A DNA stretch of 46,224 nucleotides from Paenibacillus sp. 598K (GCF_003851045.1 NZ_BFBX01000045.1:631-46854), one strand, 5' to 3'. Positions 17,652 through 26,890 are shown, numbered from the stretch's first letter. Notes: a model not told the origin generated them from the sequence alone. A program made the numbers and translations.

Positions 17652-18431
17652 CTAGTCCAACTCCGCTCGCGAGAACAGGTCTCGGATGACGGCATCATCC
17701 TCACAGGCCTCCAGGAACCCTGCGGCGAATCGTGCGAGCGCCTGGCTGTCCTCGGAATAAGCGCAGAACATATCCGCCTCGGGGTCGAAATGTACGACGC
17801 TCTCTATCTTCGGCATACGCTCCTTGATGAACACCGCCGCCAGCGACCCCCAGTCATAGCCGTTGCCCTCGAAGCCCTCGTCCTCCCGCTCGGCGAACAC
17901 CTCTTGCTTGTAGCTCCCTGCCGTGAGGATCAGCGACACCGACCGGTCGTGGACGATCCATTTGAAAGGGGCGAACTGGTTCTTGTCGATTGGAGCAGCA
18001 GTTTCTGCAGTGCGACTCAAGCCGCTGACAGACACTTTCTTGGTCTTCGGCTTGCTTGCGGACTTTCCTATGTCGCGGAGGTTGAGGTGTTCGCGAGTCA
18101 TGTCGAGGAATTGCCGGTTGAGCGCATCCTTGGGCTCCAGACGGCAGGCCTCCTCGAAGCAGGGCAACGCTTCCTGATAACGATCCGAATAATAATACGC
18201 ATAGCCCAGGCGGAATTGCCACAGCGCATCCGTTGCTCCTTGCTCCTGGACCGTGAGCAACAGACGAATCGCTTCGTCATAGTTGCCGATGTTGTTGTGC
18301 GCGCGCGCCAGATGACCGATCAACTCGGCATCCAGCTCTTCCTCCGGCAAGGTTGTCAGCTCAGCGACGATGGCCTCATGTTTTTGCTTGCCATACCACA
18401 CGTTTAGCTTCTTGAGCAAATCCGCTTTCAT
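17652..18431 (-). CDS. TPR protein with C-terminal Imm51-like domain
   Basis: The start at 18431 is chosen because AAGGGAGA precedes MKADLLKKLNVWYG; an in-frame ATG at 18473 is less well placed. Residues about 25-115 form tetratricopeptide repeats (AHNNIGNYDEAIRLLLTVQE, WQFRLGYAYYYSDRYQEALP). Residues about 160-259 (EVFAEREDEGFEGNGYDWGS, VVHFDPEADMFCAY) carry the GNGYDW and FDPEAxMF patterns of immunity protein 51, a family found with polymorphic toxins. It is cytoplasmic. No toxin gene is adjacent, so it is an orphan immunity-like gene or has another role. It is divergent from the AraC/GyrI-like gene. Confidence 0.8.
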   Translation of the reverse strand: MKADLLKKLNVWYGKQKHEAIVAELTTLPEEELDAELIGHLARAHNNIGNYDEAIRLLLTVQEQGATDALWQFRLGYAYYYSDRYQEALPCFEEACRLEPKDALNRQFLDMTREHLNLRDIGKSASKPKTKKVSVSGLSRTAETAAPIDKNQFAPFKWIVHDRSVSLILTAGSYKQEVFAEREDEGFEGNGYDWGSLAAVFIKERMPKIESVVHFDPEADMFCAYSEDSQALARFAAGFLEACEDDAVIRDLFSRAELD

Positions 18432-18618
18432 CCAACGACATCTCCCTTCGGGGCATTTGATCGAGTCTAACAATGCCCTTATTTTACCGCCGTCGGTTCA
18501 TGCGGGACCAGAGTCTAAAGGCACGTCCTCCCGATAAGGCAGCTTGCCGCAAAGAGCACAGAAAGACAGGACGAGGCAGGGATCGAGTGGTAGGATGAGA
18601 AGCAAGGAGAGTGAGGCT

Positions 18619-19488
18619 ATGGAGTGGCTGACACGAATGCAGGATGCCCTAACCTATATCGAGGACCATATGACGGAGCCGTTCGGTATCGAAGAGGTGG
18701 CCCGCGCAGCCTATGCGTCGCCATTTCACTTCCAGCGGATGTTCCGTATGCTGACCGGCGTCTCGGTGGGGGAGTATGTCCGTCGCCGTCGGCTGACGCT
18801 GGCTGCGCAGGAGCTTGCCGTTCAACAGGCGAGGGTGCTCGATGTGGCGTTGAAGTACGGGTACGAGTCGCCGGAGGCGTTTGCCAAGGCGTTCCGCAAA
18901 GCGCACGGCATCGCGCCGTCGGCGGCGCGCGAGCAGGATGCGCGGCTCAAGGCTTATCCTCGCCTCACCTTCCACCTGTCCTTGAAAGGAGACCAAGATA
19001 TGGATTATCGTATTGTGAACAGAGAGGCCTTTACAGTCACAGGAAAGAAGATTGTCTGCACCCATGTGGATGGCGAGAACCTTCGTCAAATTCCTGCCTT
19101 CTGGCAGCAGTGCCATGCAGACGGCACCTCGGACCGCTTGGTGGAACTGGGCGGCGGCCAGCATGACCTGCTCGGCATCTGTGCCGACATGAGCCCGGAG
19201 GGAGATTCCTTCTCGTACTGGATCGCGGTAGAGGCCGACCGCCCCGACGAAGCGGGACTGTCGACGCGGGTTATTCCCGCTGCGACATGGGCCGTATTTA
19301 CATCTGTCGGTCCGATGCCAGGCGCGATCCAGGCTGTGTGGCAGCGCATCTACCAGGAATGGTTCCCAGCGACCGGCTACGAGCACACGGGCGGGCCGGA
19401 TTTCGAGTTCTACCCGCCAGGCGACCCGGCCTCGGCCGACTATCGCTCGGAGGTCTGGATACCTGTGCAGATGGCGGCGCGGACCTGA
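18619..19488 (+). CDS. AraC-family regulator with GyrI-like effector-binding domain
   Basis: The start at 18619 (MEWLTRMQDALTYIEDHM) has AAGGAG 9 nt upstream; earlier in-frame ATGs lack one. The 289-residue protein has an N-terminal AraC helix-turn-helix pair (residues about 8-105; FGIEEVARAAYASPFHFQRM and VLDVALKYGYESPEAFAKAF) and a C-terminal GyrI/Rob/SoxS-like small-molecule-binding domain (about 130-289; FWQQCHADG, YWIAVEADRP, EFYPPGD). Such proteins sense drugs or hydrophobic compounds and activate efflux or stress genes. It stands alone; a terminator-bearing gap separates it from melA. The ligand is not deducible. Confidence 0.9.
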   Translation: MEWLTRMQDALTYIEDHMTEPFGIEEVARAAYASPFHFQRMFRMLTGVSVGEYVRRRRLTLAAQELAVQQARVLDVALKYGYESPEAFAKAFRKAHGIAPSAAREQDARLKAYPRLTFHLSLKGDQDMDYRIVNREAFTVTGKKIVCTHVDGENLRQIPAFWQQCHADGTSDRLVELGGGQHDLLGICADMSPEGDSFSYWIAVEADRPDEAGLSTRVIPAATWAVFTSVGPMPGAIQAVWQRIYQEWFPATGYEHTGGPDFEFYPPGDPASADYRSEVWIPVQMAART

Positions 19489-19612
19489 TACGCTTGGAGC
19501 TGCGGTAGCTCGGGCAGAGCCCTTGCGCAGCGTCTGCGCGTAGTCGACGCGTGGTCTGGCGGCATGACGGCGGTCGGGACGAACACACTGACGAGCTTAT
19601 ATTCATGCTCTC

Positions 19613-19663
19613 AAAAAAGCGAGGCCACCCTCCCAGCCGAGATATCGACGGGAGGGTGGCCTC
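19613..19663 (-). terminator. Strong intrinsic terminator of melA
   Basis: GAGGCCACCCTCCC and GGGAGGGTGGCCTC are perfect 14-nt arms (19621-19634, 19650-19663). Read on the minus strand the stem is followed by GCTTTTTTGAG, so it terminates the GH4 gene; it may also stop plus-strand transcription. Confidence 0.92.
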
Positions 19664-19697
19664 TTCTTGGTACATCGCCTCGCGTGGCGACGTCCGT

Positions 19698-21083
19698 CTA
19701 GCGAGTAAAGTGGTACAAGGCGTCCGCAGGCTGCGGGATGTCCGCCCAGGTGCGGCCCTCTCCATTGAACTGGGGCAGCCAAGGCGTCAGCGCCTCGAAC
19801 ATCTCGTCGCACATGCTCCATACCTGCTCGGTGCTGCAGATCGCCGCGGTCAGCGGGTCATGCAGGATCGCCTGCTTGACTAGCTCGCGGTTGCCCGTCA
19901 ATGCCGCCTCCACAGCCATCTCCTGGACGTTGATGCTGGCCCGGCAGGTTGCTGCGCAAGCGAGCGGCAAATCGCCGATCCAGGTCGGCGCGATCCCGTT
20001 CCGGTCTACATAACAAGGGATCTCGATGGTGGCGCCGTCCGGCAGGTTCGTGATATGGCCCTGATTGGCGATGTTGAAGTTGCCGCGGTACACCTTGCCT
20101 GTCTCGAGCGCTTCGATGATGTAAGAGCCGTGCTCCTCCGAGCGTTGTCCGAGCGGGATCGAATCGAGCTCTCCGCTGAGCCATTTCGGATACATCGCCT
20201 TATAGTCCTCATACCGGGTCAGGCAATGCTCGAGATAGCCCGCCGTGACGCCGCCGATCCACTCTTTATCATTGATCCAGCGGTCCATATCGGCGGATTT
20301 TTTGCGGTACCAAGGCAGGTATTCGCTCAGGTGTCCGTTGGATTCGGTCGAATAATAACCGAACCTGCGCAGCACATCGATCCGGCAAGGCTCCGTCTGC
20401 GGCAGCGTCGGATGGTTCTCGAAGGCCTCCAGCAGCCCGGGCAGCATATCCTTGCCCTGGTGCGATACTTTGACAAACCACGTCTGGTGGTTGATGCCGG
20501 CGCAGATCTGGTCCAGCTCATCCTGCGGCAGGCCAAGCGCCTCGGCGATCTGCTCGTGGCCGTGCTGCACGCCATGGCACAGACCGACGACCCGGATGCC
20601 CCCGGCCCGGCGCACCGCCCAAGTGTTCATGGCCATCGGATTCGAGTAATTGAGCAGCAGCGCGTCCGGGGCCAGCTCGCGCATATCGCGGGCGATATCG
20701 AGCAGGACCGGGATCGTACGCAGCGCGAAGAATACGCCGCCAGGGCCCAGCGTGTCGCCGACACATTGCTCGACGCCGTACTTCAGCGGGATCTCGATGT
20801 CGTGCTTGTAGGCCTCCAGTCCGCCGACGCGCGCCAGACAGATGACATAGTCCGCCCCGGCGATTGCCTCTCTCTGATCCATAGTGGAGCGGATCGTCGC
20901 CTGATCCAGTCCGTTGATGTCGAGCATATGCTGGCTCAGCTTGGTCACCATCGTCAGATTATCCTCATCGATGTCCATCAGTCGGAACTCCGTGTCGCGC
21001 AGCTCCGGCACCGCCATTACATCCATGATCAATCTGCGTGTAAAATTAATGCTGCCTGCTCCGATCATTGCGATCTTTATCAT
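19698..21083 (-). CDS. melA: GH4 alpha-galactosidase (MelA-like)
   Basis: The 461-residue cytoplasmic enzyme follows the GH4 plan: an N-terminal NAD-binding Rossmann motif (IAMIGAGSINF, residues 4-14), DTLGPGGVFFALRTIP, LNYSNPMAMNTWA, GLCHGVQ (C169, H170) and GINHQTWF (N198, H199). C169 and H199 are the expected ligands of the divalent metal. GH4 enzymes hydrolyse glycosides by a redox-elimination mechanism needing NAD+ and usually Mn2+. The overall match is to MelA of E. coli and B. subtilis; alpha-glucosidase or glucuronidase activity in the same family cannot be excluded. GGGGGTG lies 10 nt before the ATG. It is preceded by an AraC regulator on the same strand. Confidence 0.9.
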   Translation of the reverse strand: MIKIAMIGAGSINFTRRLIMDVMAVPELRDTEFRLMDIDEDNLTMVTKLSQHMLDINGLDQATIRSTMDQREAIAGADYVICLARVGGLEAYKHDIEIPLKYGVEQCVGDTLGPGGVFFALRTIPVLLDIARDMRELAPDALLLNYSNPMAMNTWAVRRAGGIRVVGLCHGVQHGHEQIAEALGLPQDELDQICAGINHQTWFVKVSHQGKDMLPGLLEAFENHPTLPQTEPCRIDVLRRFGYYSTESNGHLSEYLPWYRKKSADMDRWINDKEWIGGVTAGYLEHCLTRYEDYKAMYPKWLSGELDSIPLGQRSEEHGSYIIEALETGKVYRGNFNIANQGHITNLPDGATIEIPCYVDRNGIAPTWIGDLPLACAATCRASINVQEMAVEAALTGNRELVKQAILHDPLTAAICSTEQVWSMCDEMFEALTPWLPQFNGEGRTWADIPQPADALYHFTR

Positions 21084-21187
21084 GTTCTATCTGCACCCCC
21101 GTATAAAATAATTGCTCCCTTACACTTTTCCCATTAAGCATAGATCCGAGGGGGGATGGCGTAAATAGGAACTTATTATCGATAGGG

Positions 21188-21199
21188 TAGTACAATATT
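21188..21199 (-). promoter_or_regulatory. Shared motif AATATTGTACTA upstream of melA
   Basis: The 12-mer AATATTGTACTA on the minus strand lies about 105 nt before the melA start, just after the AraC gene's stop. The same 12-mer occurs upstream of the esterase gene at 22166-22177. It is a candidate operator of the AraC protein encoded between them. Confidence 0.45.
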
Positions 21200-21208
21200 G
21201 CTCATCTC

Positions 21209-22078
21209 TTAATCCACAAAAATATGGTGGGCGGGGATGTCCTCTGCGCTCTCGCGGAATTGCTGGGGCGAAGCGCCCAGCATCCTTCGGAATACCTTGC
21301 CAAAGTAGCTGCTGTTGTCAAAGCCGGTGGCGGCGGCAATCGACGCAACGGCAAGACTCGTCTGGCGGAGCAGCCGCGACGCTTCGCCGATCCGGATATT
21401 GGTCAGATGCTGAATCGGCGTTAGGCCGGTATGTTTGACGTACAATCGGCAGAAATGATACTTGGACATCCCTGATGAGGCGGCAATCTCCTCGAGCGTC
21501 AACGCGCGATGAAATTGCTCCCGCATAAACTTCTGAGCGGCGATAACCGCTTCGGGCATATGTTGCGGCGACTCGGATTTGCCCTCCACGCAGCGCAGGC
21601 AACTAATAATCCACTGATAAAGCCGGACGGAGATATCGTATTTGTCCTGCAGCGCTTGATTGTGAGCGTCCTGCATCATCTCCCACAGCATCGCGATCGG
21701 TTGGGCATTCGGCTTTAAGGCGATCACCGGTCCGTTTTTCTCGATGATCTCGTTCCAGTAGGAGTGGACATGGTCGCCTTCGGCGGTCAGGAAGACGAAC
21801 TCCCACGGCTCGGCTGCATCGGCAGGATAATAGTAGCGGTGGTCGTCCGGTATGCGGACGAAAAAGCCATGGTTTTTGGGTACGGTATAATGCTTGCCGC
21901 CGATCTCCAGATGGCCTTCGCCCGAGAGCGTATATTGGAACAGCACGAACTTGTCGCCGCGCGTCCGGCCGTCCCAGCGGTAGCTTGCATTGACGGCGCT
22001 CTCCCAGCCTACGGTGCGGATGACCATCAACGGGTCTGAATCGTCTCTGTAGCGAAAGCCATAATTGGTTCTGAGCAA
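21209..22078 (-). CDS. AraC-family transcriptional regulator with cupin sensor
   Basis: The 289-residue protein has an N-terminal AraC-type cupin sensor (about residues 20-150; HLEIGGKHYTVPKNHGFFV) and a C-terminal helix-turn-helix pair (about 185-280; LTLEEIAASSGMSKYHFCRL, VASIAAATGFDNSSYFGKVF). The start is TTG with AAGGAGGT 9-10 nt upstream. It is co-oriented with melA and divergent from the esterase gene; the shared 12-mer near both supports it as their local activator. The ligand is probably a sugar derived from the glycan handled here. Confidence 0.92.
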   Translation of the reverse strand: MLRTNYGFRYRDDSDPLMVIRTVGWESAVNASYRWDGRTRGDKFVLFQYTLSGEGHLEIGGKHYTVPKNHGFFVRIPDDHRYYYPADAAEPWEFVFLTAEGDHVHSYWNEIIEKNGPVIALKPNAQPIAMLWEMMQDAHNQALQDKYDISVRLYQWIISCLRCVEGKSESPQHMPEAVIAAQKFMREQFHRALTLEEIAASSGMSKYHFCRLYVKHTGLTPIQHLTNIRIGEASRLLRQTSLAVASIAAATGFDNSSYFGKVFRRMLGASPQQFRESAEDIPAHHIFVD

Positions 22079-22165
22079 AATAATACTACCTCCTTGCTCT
22101 AATAATCCTATTGAAATGTAATCTATTCTCCATTAAATTGGGGATGCCAGCATTTTATATACGAA

Positions 22166-22177
22166 AATATTGTACTA
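22166..22177 (+). promoter_or_regulatory. Shared motif AATATTGTACTA upstream of the esterase gene
   Basis: The same 12-mer as upstream of melA, 45 nt before the esterase start. Its TTGTACT core is repeated directly 18 nt downstream (TTGTACT in CATCTTGTACTC), which suits the direct half-sites bound by AraC proteins. It may overlap the promoter. Confidence 0.45.
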
Positions 22178-22221
22178 TATATCATCTTGTACTCAAATAC
22201 CGAACATAGGAGTGAGTCGAA

Positions 22222-23202
22222 ATGCCAATGGTGGATATGCCGCTCGCGCAGTTGCAGACGTATCCGGGCACCAATCCGCGGCCGGCGGATTTCGAAGCGT
22301 ATTGGGATCGTGCGATCCAGGAGATGCGGCGTCTGGACAGTCAGGTGGAGCTGGTGGCCAGCGAGTTCCAGGTACCCTATGCCGAGTGCTTCCATCTCTA
22401 CTATACCGGAGTCGGGGGAGCCCGGATTCATGCCAAGTATGTCCGCCCGAAGCATGCGCCGGCTCCGCACCCGGCGGTACTGTTGTTCCACGGGTACGCG
22501 CATCATTCCGGCGACTGGGCGGATAAGCTCAGTTATGCGTTGGCAGGCTTCTCTGTACTCACGATGGATTGCCGGGGACAAGGCGGACTATCCGAGGACC
22601 CCGGCGGCGTGAGGGGAACGACCCACAAGGGACATATCATCCGTGGCCTCGAGGATGACCCCGACCGGCTGTTGTTCCGGCAGATCTTCCTCGATGCCGC
22701 GCAGCTCGCCGGCATCGTCATCGATCTGCCTGAGGTGGACGGGACGCGTGTCGGCGTCATGGGCGGCTCGCAGGGCGGCGGTCTGGCGATCGCCTGTGCG
22801 GCGCTCGAGCCGCGCATCAACCGGGTCGCTGCCAGCGTGCCGTTCCTGAGCGATTACAAGCGCGTATGGGAGATGGACCTGGCCAGAGATTCGTATGAGG
22901 AGCTGCGCGTCTTTTTCCGTCATCATGATCCGCAGCATGCGCGCGAGGACGAGATTTTCGAGAGGCTGGGCTATATTGATACCCAGCACCTGGCAGGGCG
23001 GATTCGCGGTGAGGTGATGCTTGGCGTCGGCTTGTTGGATACGGTCTGTCCGCCCTCGACGCAGTTCGCCATCTACAACAAGATCGCCTCTCCCAAGCAT
23101 CTGGAGCTCTACCCGGACTACGGGCATGAGCGATTGCCGGGGTTCGAGGACAAGACGATCTCCTTTATGCTGGGTATGCGTCAGCAACATGCGGATACGT
23201 AG
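22222..23202 (+). CDS. Acetyl xylan esterase / cephalosporin-C deacetylase family (CE7)
   Basis: The 326-residue alpha/beta hydrolase has the CE7 (AXE1) length and motifs: RGQGG (oxyanion region), GGSQGG with nucleophile S183, D273 in VGLLDTVCPP, and H302 in GHE, equivalent to the Ser-Asp-His triad of B. subtilis Cah. There is no signal peptide, so it removes acetyl groups from imported oligosaccharides in the cytoplasm. AGGAGTGA precedes the ATG. The gene is divergent from the AraC regulator and followed by a strong terminator. Together with melA it suggests use of acetylated, galactose-containing plant glycans. Confidence 0.92.
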   Translation: MPMVDMPLAQLQTYPGTNPRPADFEAYWDRAIQEMRRLDSQVELVASEFQVPYAECFHLYYTGVGGARIHAKYVRPKHAPAPHPAVLLFHGYAHHSGDWADKLSYALAGFSVLTMDCRGQGGLSEDPGGVRGTTHKGHIIRGLEDDPDRLLFRQIFLDAAQLAGIVIDLPEVDGTRVGVMGGSQGGGLAIACAALEPRINRVAASVPFLSDYKRVWEMDLARDSYEELRVFFRHHDPQHAREDEIFERLGYIDTQHLAGRIRGEVMLGVGLLDTVCPPSTQFAIYNKIASPKHLELYPDYGHERLPGFEDKTISFMLGMRQQHADT

Positions 23203-23215
23203 GCCTTCCCCAACC

Positions 23216-23274
23216 GCTGTCTCCCCTGGATAAGCGCTCCGAGAGCGCTGAGAAGGGCCGGAGACAGCTCTTTG
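23216..23274 (+). terminator. Terminator of the esterase gene
   Basis: GCTGTCTCC (23216-23224) pairs with GGAGACAGC (23260-23268), with an inner perfect hairpin AGCGCTC/GAGCGCT (23233-23249), followed by TCTTTG. Confidence 0.8.
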
Positions 23275-23337
23275 CGCATATGCTATGATAGGCTTCAGAC
23301 GACACCCCCAGTCTTTGCAGCAGGAGGGAACAACCCC

Positions 23338-25128
23338 ATGTTTTCCAGACTGAAAGCGCTAACAATATATCCCAAGCTTGTATTGTCTTTTCTGCTCATT
23401 ATCCTGCCCATCTATATTACCAGCCTCATGATGAATCAATCCGGACAAGACTACGTCAAGGACCAGATCGCGGAATCGTTGTCTTCCCGGATCCACTTTT
23501 ACCTCTCCTCTCTGGACACCGAGTTTGCTCGACTGATCCGGCTCAAAGCAGAGTATATGACCGACGACGATCTCATGGATCTTGCGGCAGCTTCGCAGCT
23601 GCTGAACGATTATGAACGAACCGAGCTTATCCTGGCCGTCAAGAGCAAGCTCTATCTACTGAAGAGCTCCAGCCCGTTCGTGAACAATGTAAAGCTGTTC
23701 GTCCCGGCGCTCGGTCGCAGTATTACGGCCAATGACTATGAGGATACGATCGCGCAGGCGGAGCTTGACGCCATCCTCAATCCGGACAATATGAGGACGC
23801 CCATCTTCAGCATGAACGATGCCTTGCTGATGAGCGGCGTCTATCCGGATGCCGTCTATCTGAACCGACAGCCGATCCTGGCGATCGGGATCGAGCTCTC
23901 CCGCAAGGAGATGGTTCGTACCCTATCCAATATCGTTACCAGAGAGCAAGGGGGCGCTGCGCTCATCAACAGGGATCGGAGCTGGAGCCTCTCCTCGGGC
24001 ATCGATGAGGCTTCCTTGACGGAATTCACGCAGCAGTTGCAGCAGCAGACGGGGTTGGACGATGGGGCGCATCAGGCGACAGCCGGTCAGATGACGCTGA
24101 CGATGAGCGGCAAGAATTATTTTATCGCGTATGCGTACTCGCCGTTGCTGGATGCAACGCTTGCCGTATTCGTCCCGGTCGAGCAGGTACTGCAGCCGCT
24201 GAGCGAGCACCGGGACTGGCTCTGGTTGTTGTCGTTCATTGCCGTCGTGTTGGTCGCATTATTCGCCTACTGGATCTATCGACTGATTCATCGGCCGCTG
24301 AGGCGGCTCGTCGTCTCGTTCCGCAAGGTGGAGAAGGGCGACCTTCGGGTCCGCGTGCAGCCGGATACCCAGGACGAGTTCCATTATCTGTACACTCAGT
24401 TCAATACGATGCTCAGCCGGATCGAGCGGTTGATCGGGGAAGTGTATGAGCAGCAGATCCGCTCTCAGCAATCGGAGCTGAAGCAGCTGCAGTCCCAGAT
24501 TAATCCGCATTTCTTCTATAACTGCTTTTTTATTCTGCAAGGCCTCGTCCGCATGGGGCAGACGGAGCTGGCGGATCGGATGCTGCATCATCTGGGCAGC
24601 TACTTTCACTTCATCACCCGCAGCGGCAAGGAATTCGTCCCCTTGGACATGGAGATCAGCCATGCGGTCTCCTATGTCGAGATTCAGAAGCTGCGGTTCG
24701 GGGACGCCATCGATGTCGAGATGGATAGCCTGCCGGCCTCCTGGCGGATGGTCGAGGTCCCGAGGCTGATCGTGCAGCCGTTGATCGAAAATGCCTACAA
24801 GCACGCCCTCGAGCATAAAGTGACGGGCGGGAGGCTGCGCATCGGCTTCGCCGAGCAAGACGAGGGGCGTGTCCTGACCATAGAAGTCGAGGATAACGGC
24901 GCCGAGCTGGGCGACGAACGATTGGCGCAGCTGGCGCGAGAGCTGGAGCGATCGGAGCAGGCGATGGAGATGACAGGCATCTTGAATACGCATCGCCGAT
25001 TGCAGCTCCGATTCGGACGCGAATACGGCCTGACCGTGGCAAGAGGCGCATGGGGCGGGATGAACGTGCAGATCCGGCTCACAAGCGAAGGGGGAGAGAG
25101 GCATGTTGAAGCTGTTGATCGTCGATAA
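23338..25128 (+). CDS. YesM-type sensor histidine kinase
   Basis: The start at 23338 follows AGGAGG by 10 nt; an upstream in-frame start is not supported. The 596-residue kinase has a transmembrane helix at about 13-33, an extracellular Cache-like domain (about 40-280), a second helix at about 293-314, HAMP (about 315-368), the His_kinase region with phospho-acceptor H391 in INPHFFYN, and a HATPase domain with N-box IENAYKHALEHK and VEDNG. It should sense an extracellular sugar-related ligand and phosphorylate the response regulator at 25103, whose start overlaps its end. A consensus cre lies over codons 5-9. Confidence 0.93.
   Translation: MFSRLKALTIYPKLVLSFLLIILPIYITSLMMNQSGQDYVKDQIAESLSSRIHFYLSSLDTEFARLIRLKAEYMTDDDLMDLAAASQLLNDYERTELILAVKSKLYLLKSSSPFVNNVKLFVPALGRSITANDYEDTIAQAELDAILNPDNMRTPIFSMNDALLMSGVYPDAVYLNRQPILAIGIELSRKEMVRTLSNIVTREQGGAALINRDRSWSLSSGIDEASLTEFTQQLQQQTGLDDGAHQATAGQMTLTMSGKNYFIAYAYSPLLDATLAVFVPVEQVLQPLSEHRDWLWLLSFIAVVLVALFAYWIYRLIHRPLRRLVVSFRKVEKGDLRVRVQPDTQDEFHYLYTQFNTMLSRIERLIGEVYEQQIRSQQSELKQLQSQINPHFFYNCFFILQGLVRMGQTELADRMLHHLGSYFHFITRSGKEFVPLDMEISHAVSYVEIQKLRFGDAIDVEMDSLPASWRMVEVPRLIVQPLIENAYKHALEHKVTGGRLRIGFAEQDEGRVLTIEVEDNGAELGDERLAQLARELERSEQAMEMTGILNTHRRLQLRFGREYGLTVARGAWGGMNVQIRLTSEGGERHVEAVDRR
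23351..23364 (+). promoter_or_regulatory. Consensus catabolite-responsive element inside the start of the kinase gene
   Basis: TGAAAGCGCTAACA fits every position of the B. subtilis cre consensus TGWAANCGNTNWCA. It begins 13 nt into the coding region, where CcpA binding would block transcription of the whole YesMN-importer locus by roadblock or promoter interference. Confidence 0.65.
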
Positions 25129-26794
25129 TGAGCGGATTATCGTGGAGAGCCTGCTCGATCTGTTCGAACGCAACGAGCGGATCGAGCTGGAGGTCCACGG
25201 GGCTTACTCCTCGCTGGAGGCGCTCGAGCTGCTGCGGCGGACGCGGATCGATATTGTGCTCTCGGATATCCGCATGCCCGGGATGGACGGGCTGGAGCTG
25301 CAGCGGGAGATCGTCAAGGAATGGCCGTGGTGCAAGGTGATTTTCCTGACGGGCTATGACGACTTCGAATATATTCATCAGGCGGTGCGCAATGGCGGCA
25401 TCGATTATCTGCTCAAGATGGAGGGCAACGAAGCGATTGTGCGAGCAGTAGAGAAGGCGGCTGCGGAGCTCTATGAGGCGGTGGCGTCCCGGCAATTGCT
25501 CGAGCATGCGAAGCGACAGCTGCAACTGGCCAGACCGCTGCTGCTCCAAGAGTATGTGATGGAGCTGGTCCAGGGGGACGCGGATGCCCATCGCCGGAGA
25601 GCGGTGCGGTTCGCCGAGCTGAGCCTCCCGCTAGGGAGCGCGGATCAGGTGCTGCTGGCGATCGGACGCGTCGATGACTGGGGGGATAGTCTGAGCAACT
25701 CGGACAGGCAGCTGCTGTTGTATGCGATAGCGAATATAGCAGACGAGTACTTCGCCAAGGCTTCCCGCTGCGTATCGGTCAGCTTCGAGCGGAACAAGCT
25801 GCTCTGGCTCATTCAGCCTGCGGGGGATGGAGCGGCGGACAGCGAACTGTCGACCAAAGCATCGCACAGCCAGCTCATCCGGTTTATTCACGGCACTATC
25901 GAGACGGTCCAATATGCGTGCAAGCAGTACCTGAAGCTGTCGTTGTCCTTTGCGGCAGCGGACAGGATGCGTGCCTGGGAGGACGCGCCGGAGCAGTTCC
26001 ATGCCTTGAAGCGCCTGTTCGGCCGAGGTCTCGGCCTGGGCAAGGAGTTCATCCTGCTGGACAAGTCATCCCAGGGAGGACAAGTCCAGGAGCCGCCCAT
26101 CCAGACGCAGGCGATGCGCAGTCAGCTGGAGAAGCTCGGCGCGATGTCGGCCTATCTGGAGAACGGTCAGCGACAGCATTTCGAGACGGAGTATGCCAAG
26201 CTGATGGATATGGCCGCGAGTCTCGACCGGCCGGATACGTATCTCAGGCTGGAGATCTACGCTTCGCTGGTCGCTATCTTCCTCTCTTATATGAACCGTT
26301 GGGGTCTGCATGCCGAGATCGGCCAGACGTTTGATCTGGGGCGATTGGCCAGCCTCGACGCCGATCGCCATTGGCATGAGGTGGAGGCTTATTTCTCCAG
26401 CCTCGCAGACCGTCTCTTCGAGCAAAAGCAGCTCGACCAGCATAGCAGCGAGGGCCATCTGATCCGGCATGTCCAACTCTATGTGGAGCATAACTTGGCC
26501 GGCGATCTGTCACTGACCCGGATCGGCGAGGTTGTCGGCTACAACCCTTATTACTTGACGCGCTTGTACAAGCAGAGGACGAACGAAGGGCTGACCGAAT
26601 ACATTATTCGCTGCCGCTTGGCCAAGGCGCAGAGGCTGCTGACAGAGGGGCAGATGATCGTACAAGACATTTCCAGAGCGGTCGGCTTTATGACGGAGCA
26701 GTCCTTTTACCGCTTCTTCAAAAAGGCTGCTGGCTGTACTCCCCAGGAATACAGGGAGCGATCCATGTTATCCAAAACGGATAATGAAAAGTGA
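25103..26794 (+). CDS. YesN-type response regulator (receiver plus AraC domain)
   Basis: The 563-residue protein has a receiver domain (about residues 1-120) with phospho-acceptor D55 in VLSDIRMPGMDG and the conserved LTGYDDFEYIHQAV and DYLLKM segments, a long middle region, and a C-terminal AraC domain (about 455-555; LTRIGEVVGYNPYYLTRLYK, VQDISRAVGFMTEQSFYRFF). GGGGGAGAGG precedes the ATG; the gene overlaps the kinase by 26 nt. Phosphorylated by YesM, it should activate the binding-protein gene at 26891 and the genes after it. Confidence 0.93.
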   Translation: MLKLLIVDNERIIVESLLDLFERNERIELEVHGAYSSLEALELLRRTRIDIVLSDIRMPGMDGLELQREIVKEWPWCKVIFLTGYDDFEYIHQAVRNGGIDYLLKMEGNEAIVRAVEKAAAELYEAVASRQLLEHAKRQLQLARPLLLQEYVMELVQGDADAHRRRAVRFAELSLPLGSADQVLLAIGRVDDWGDSLSNSDRQLLLYAIANIADEYFAKASRCVSVSFERNKLLWLIQPAGDGAADSELSTKASHSQLIRFIHGTIETVQYACKQYLKLSLSFAAADRMRAWEDAPEQFHALKRLFGRGLGLGKEFILLDKSSQGGQVQEPPIQTQAMRSQLEKLGAMSAYLENGQRQHFETEYAKLMDMAASLDRPDTYLRLEIYASLVAIFLSYMNRWGLHAEIGQTFDLGRLASLDADRHWHEVEAYFSSLADRLFEQKQLDQHSSEGHLIRHVQLYVEHNLAGDLSLTRIGEVVGYNPYYLTRLYKQRTNEGLTEYIIRCRLAKAQRLLTEGQMIVQDISRAVGFMTEQSFYRFFKKAAGCTPQEYRERSMLSKTDNEK

Positions 26795-26808
26795 AAATCG
26801 GCGAGTAG

Positions 26809-26832
26809 AGCGGGCGTCAGGCCCCGCTTTAT
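26809..26832 (+). terminator. Weak terminator or attenuator before the binding-protein gene
   Basis: AGCGGG (26809-26814) pairs with CCCGCT (26823-26828), followed by TTATAC. The stem is short; read-through from the two-component genes is likely. Confidence 0.4.
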
Positions 26833-26890
26833 ACTAAGGCTAAGCAAGGCGCGGATCGCAGCCTGCATCACATCCAAGGGGGAAGGGAAA

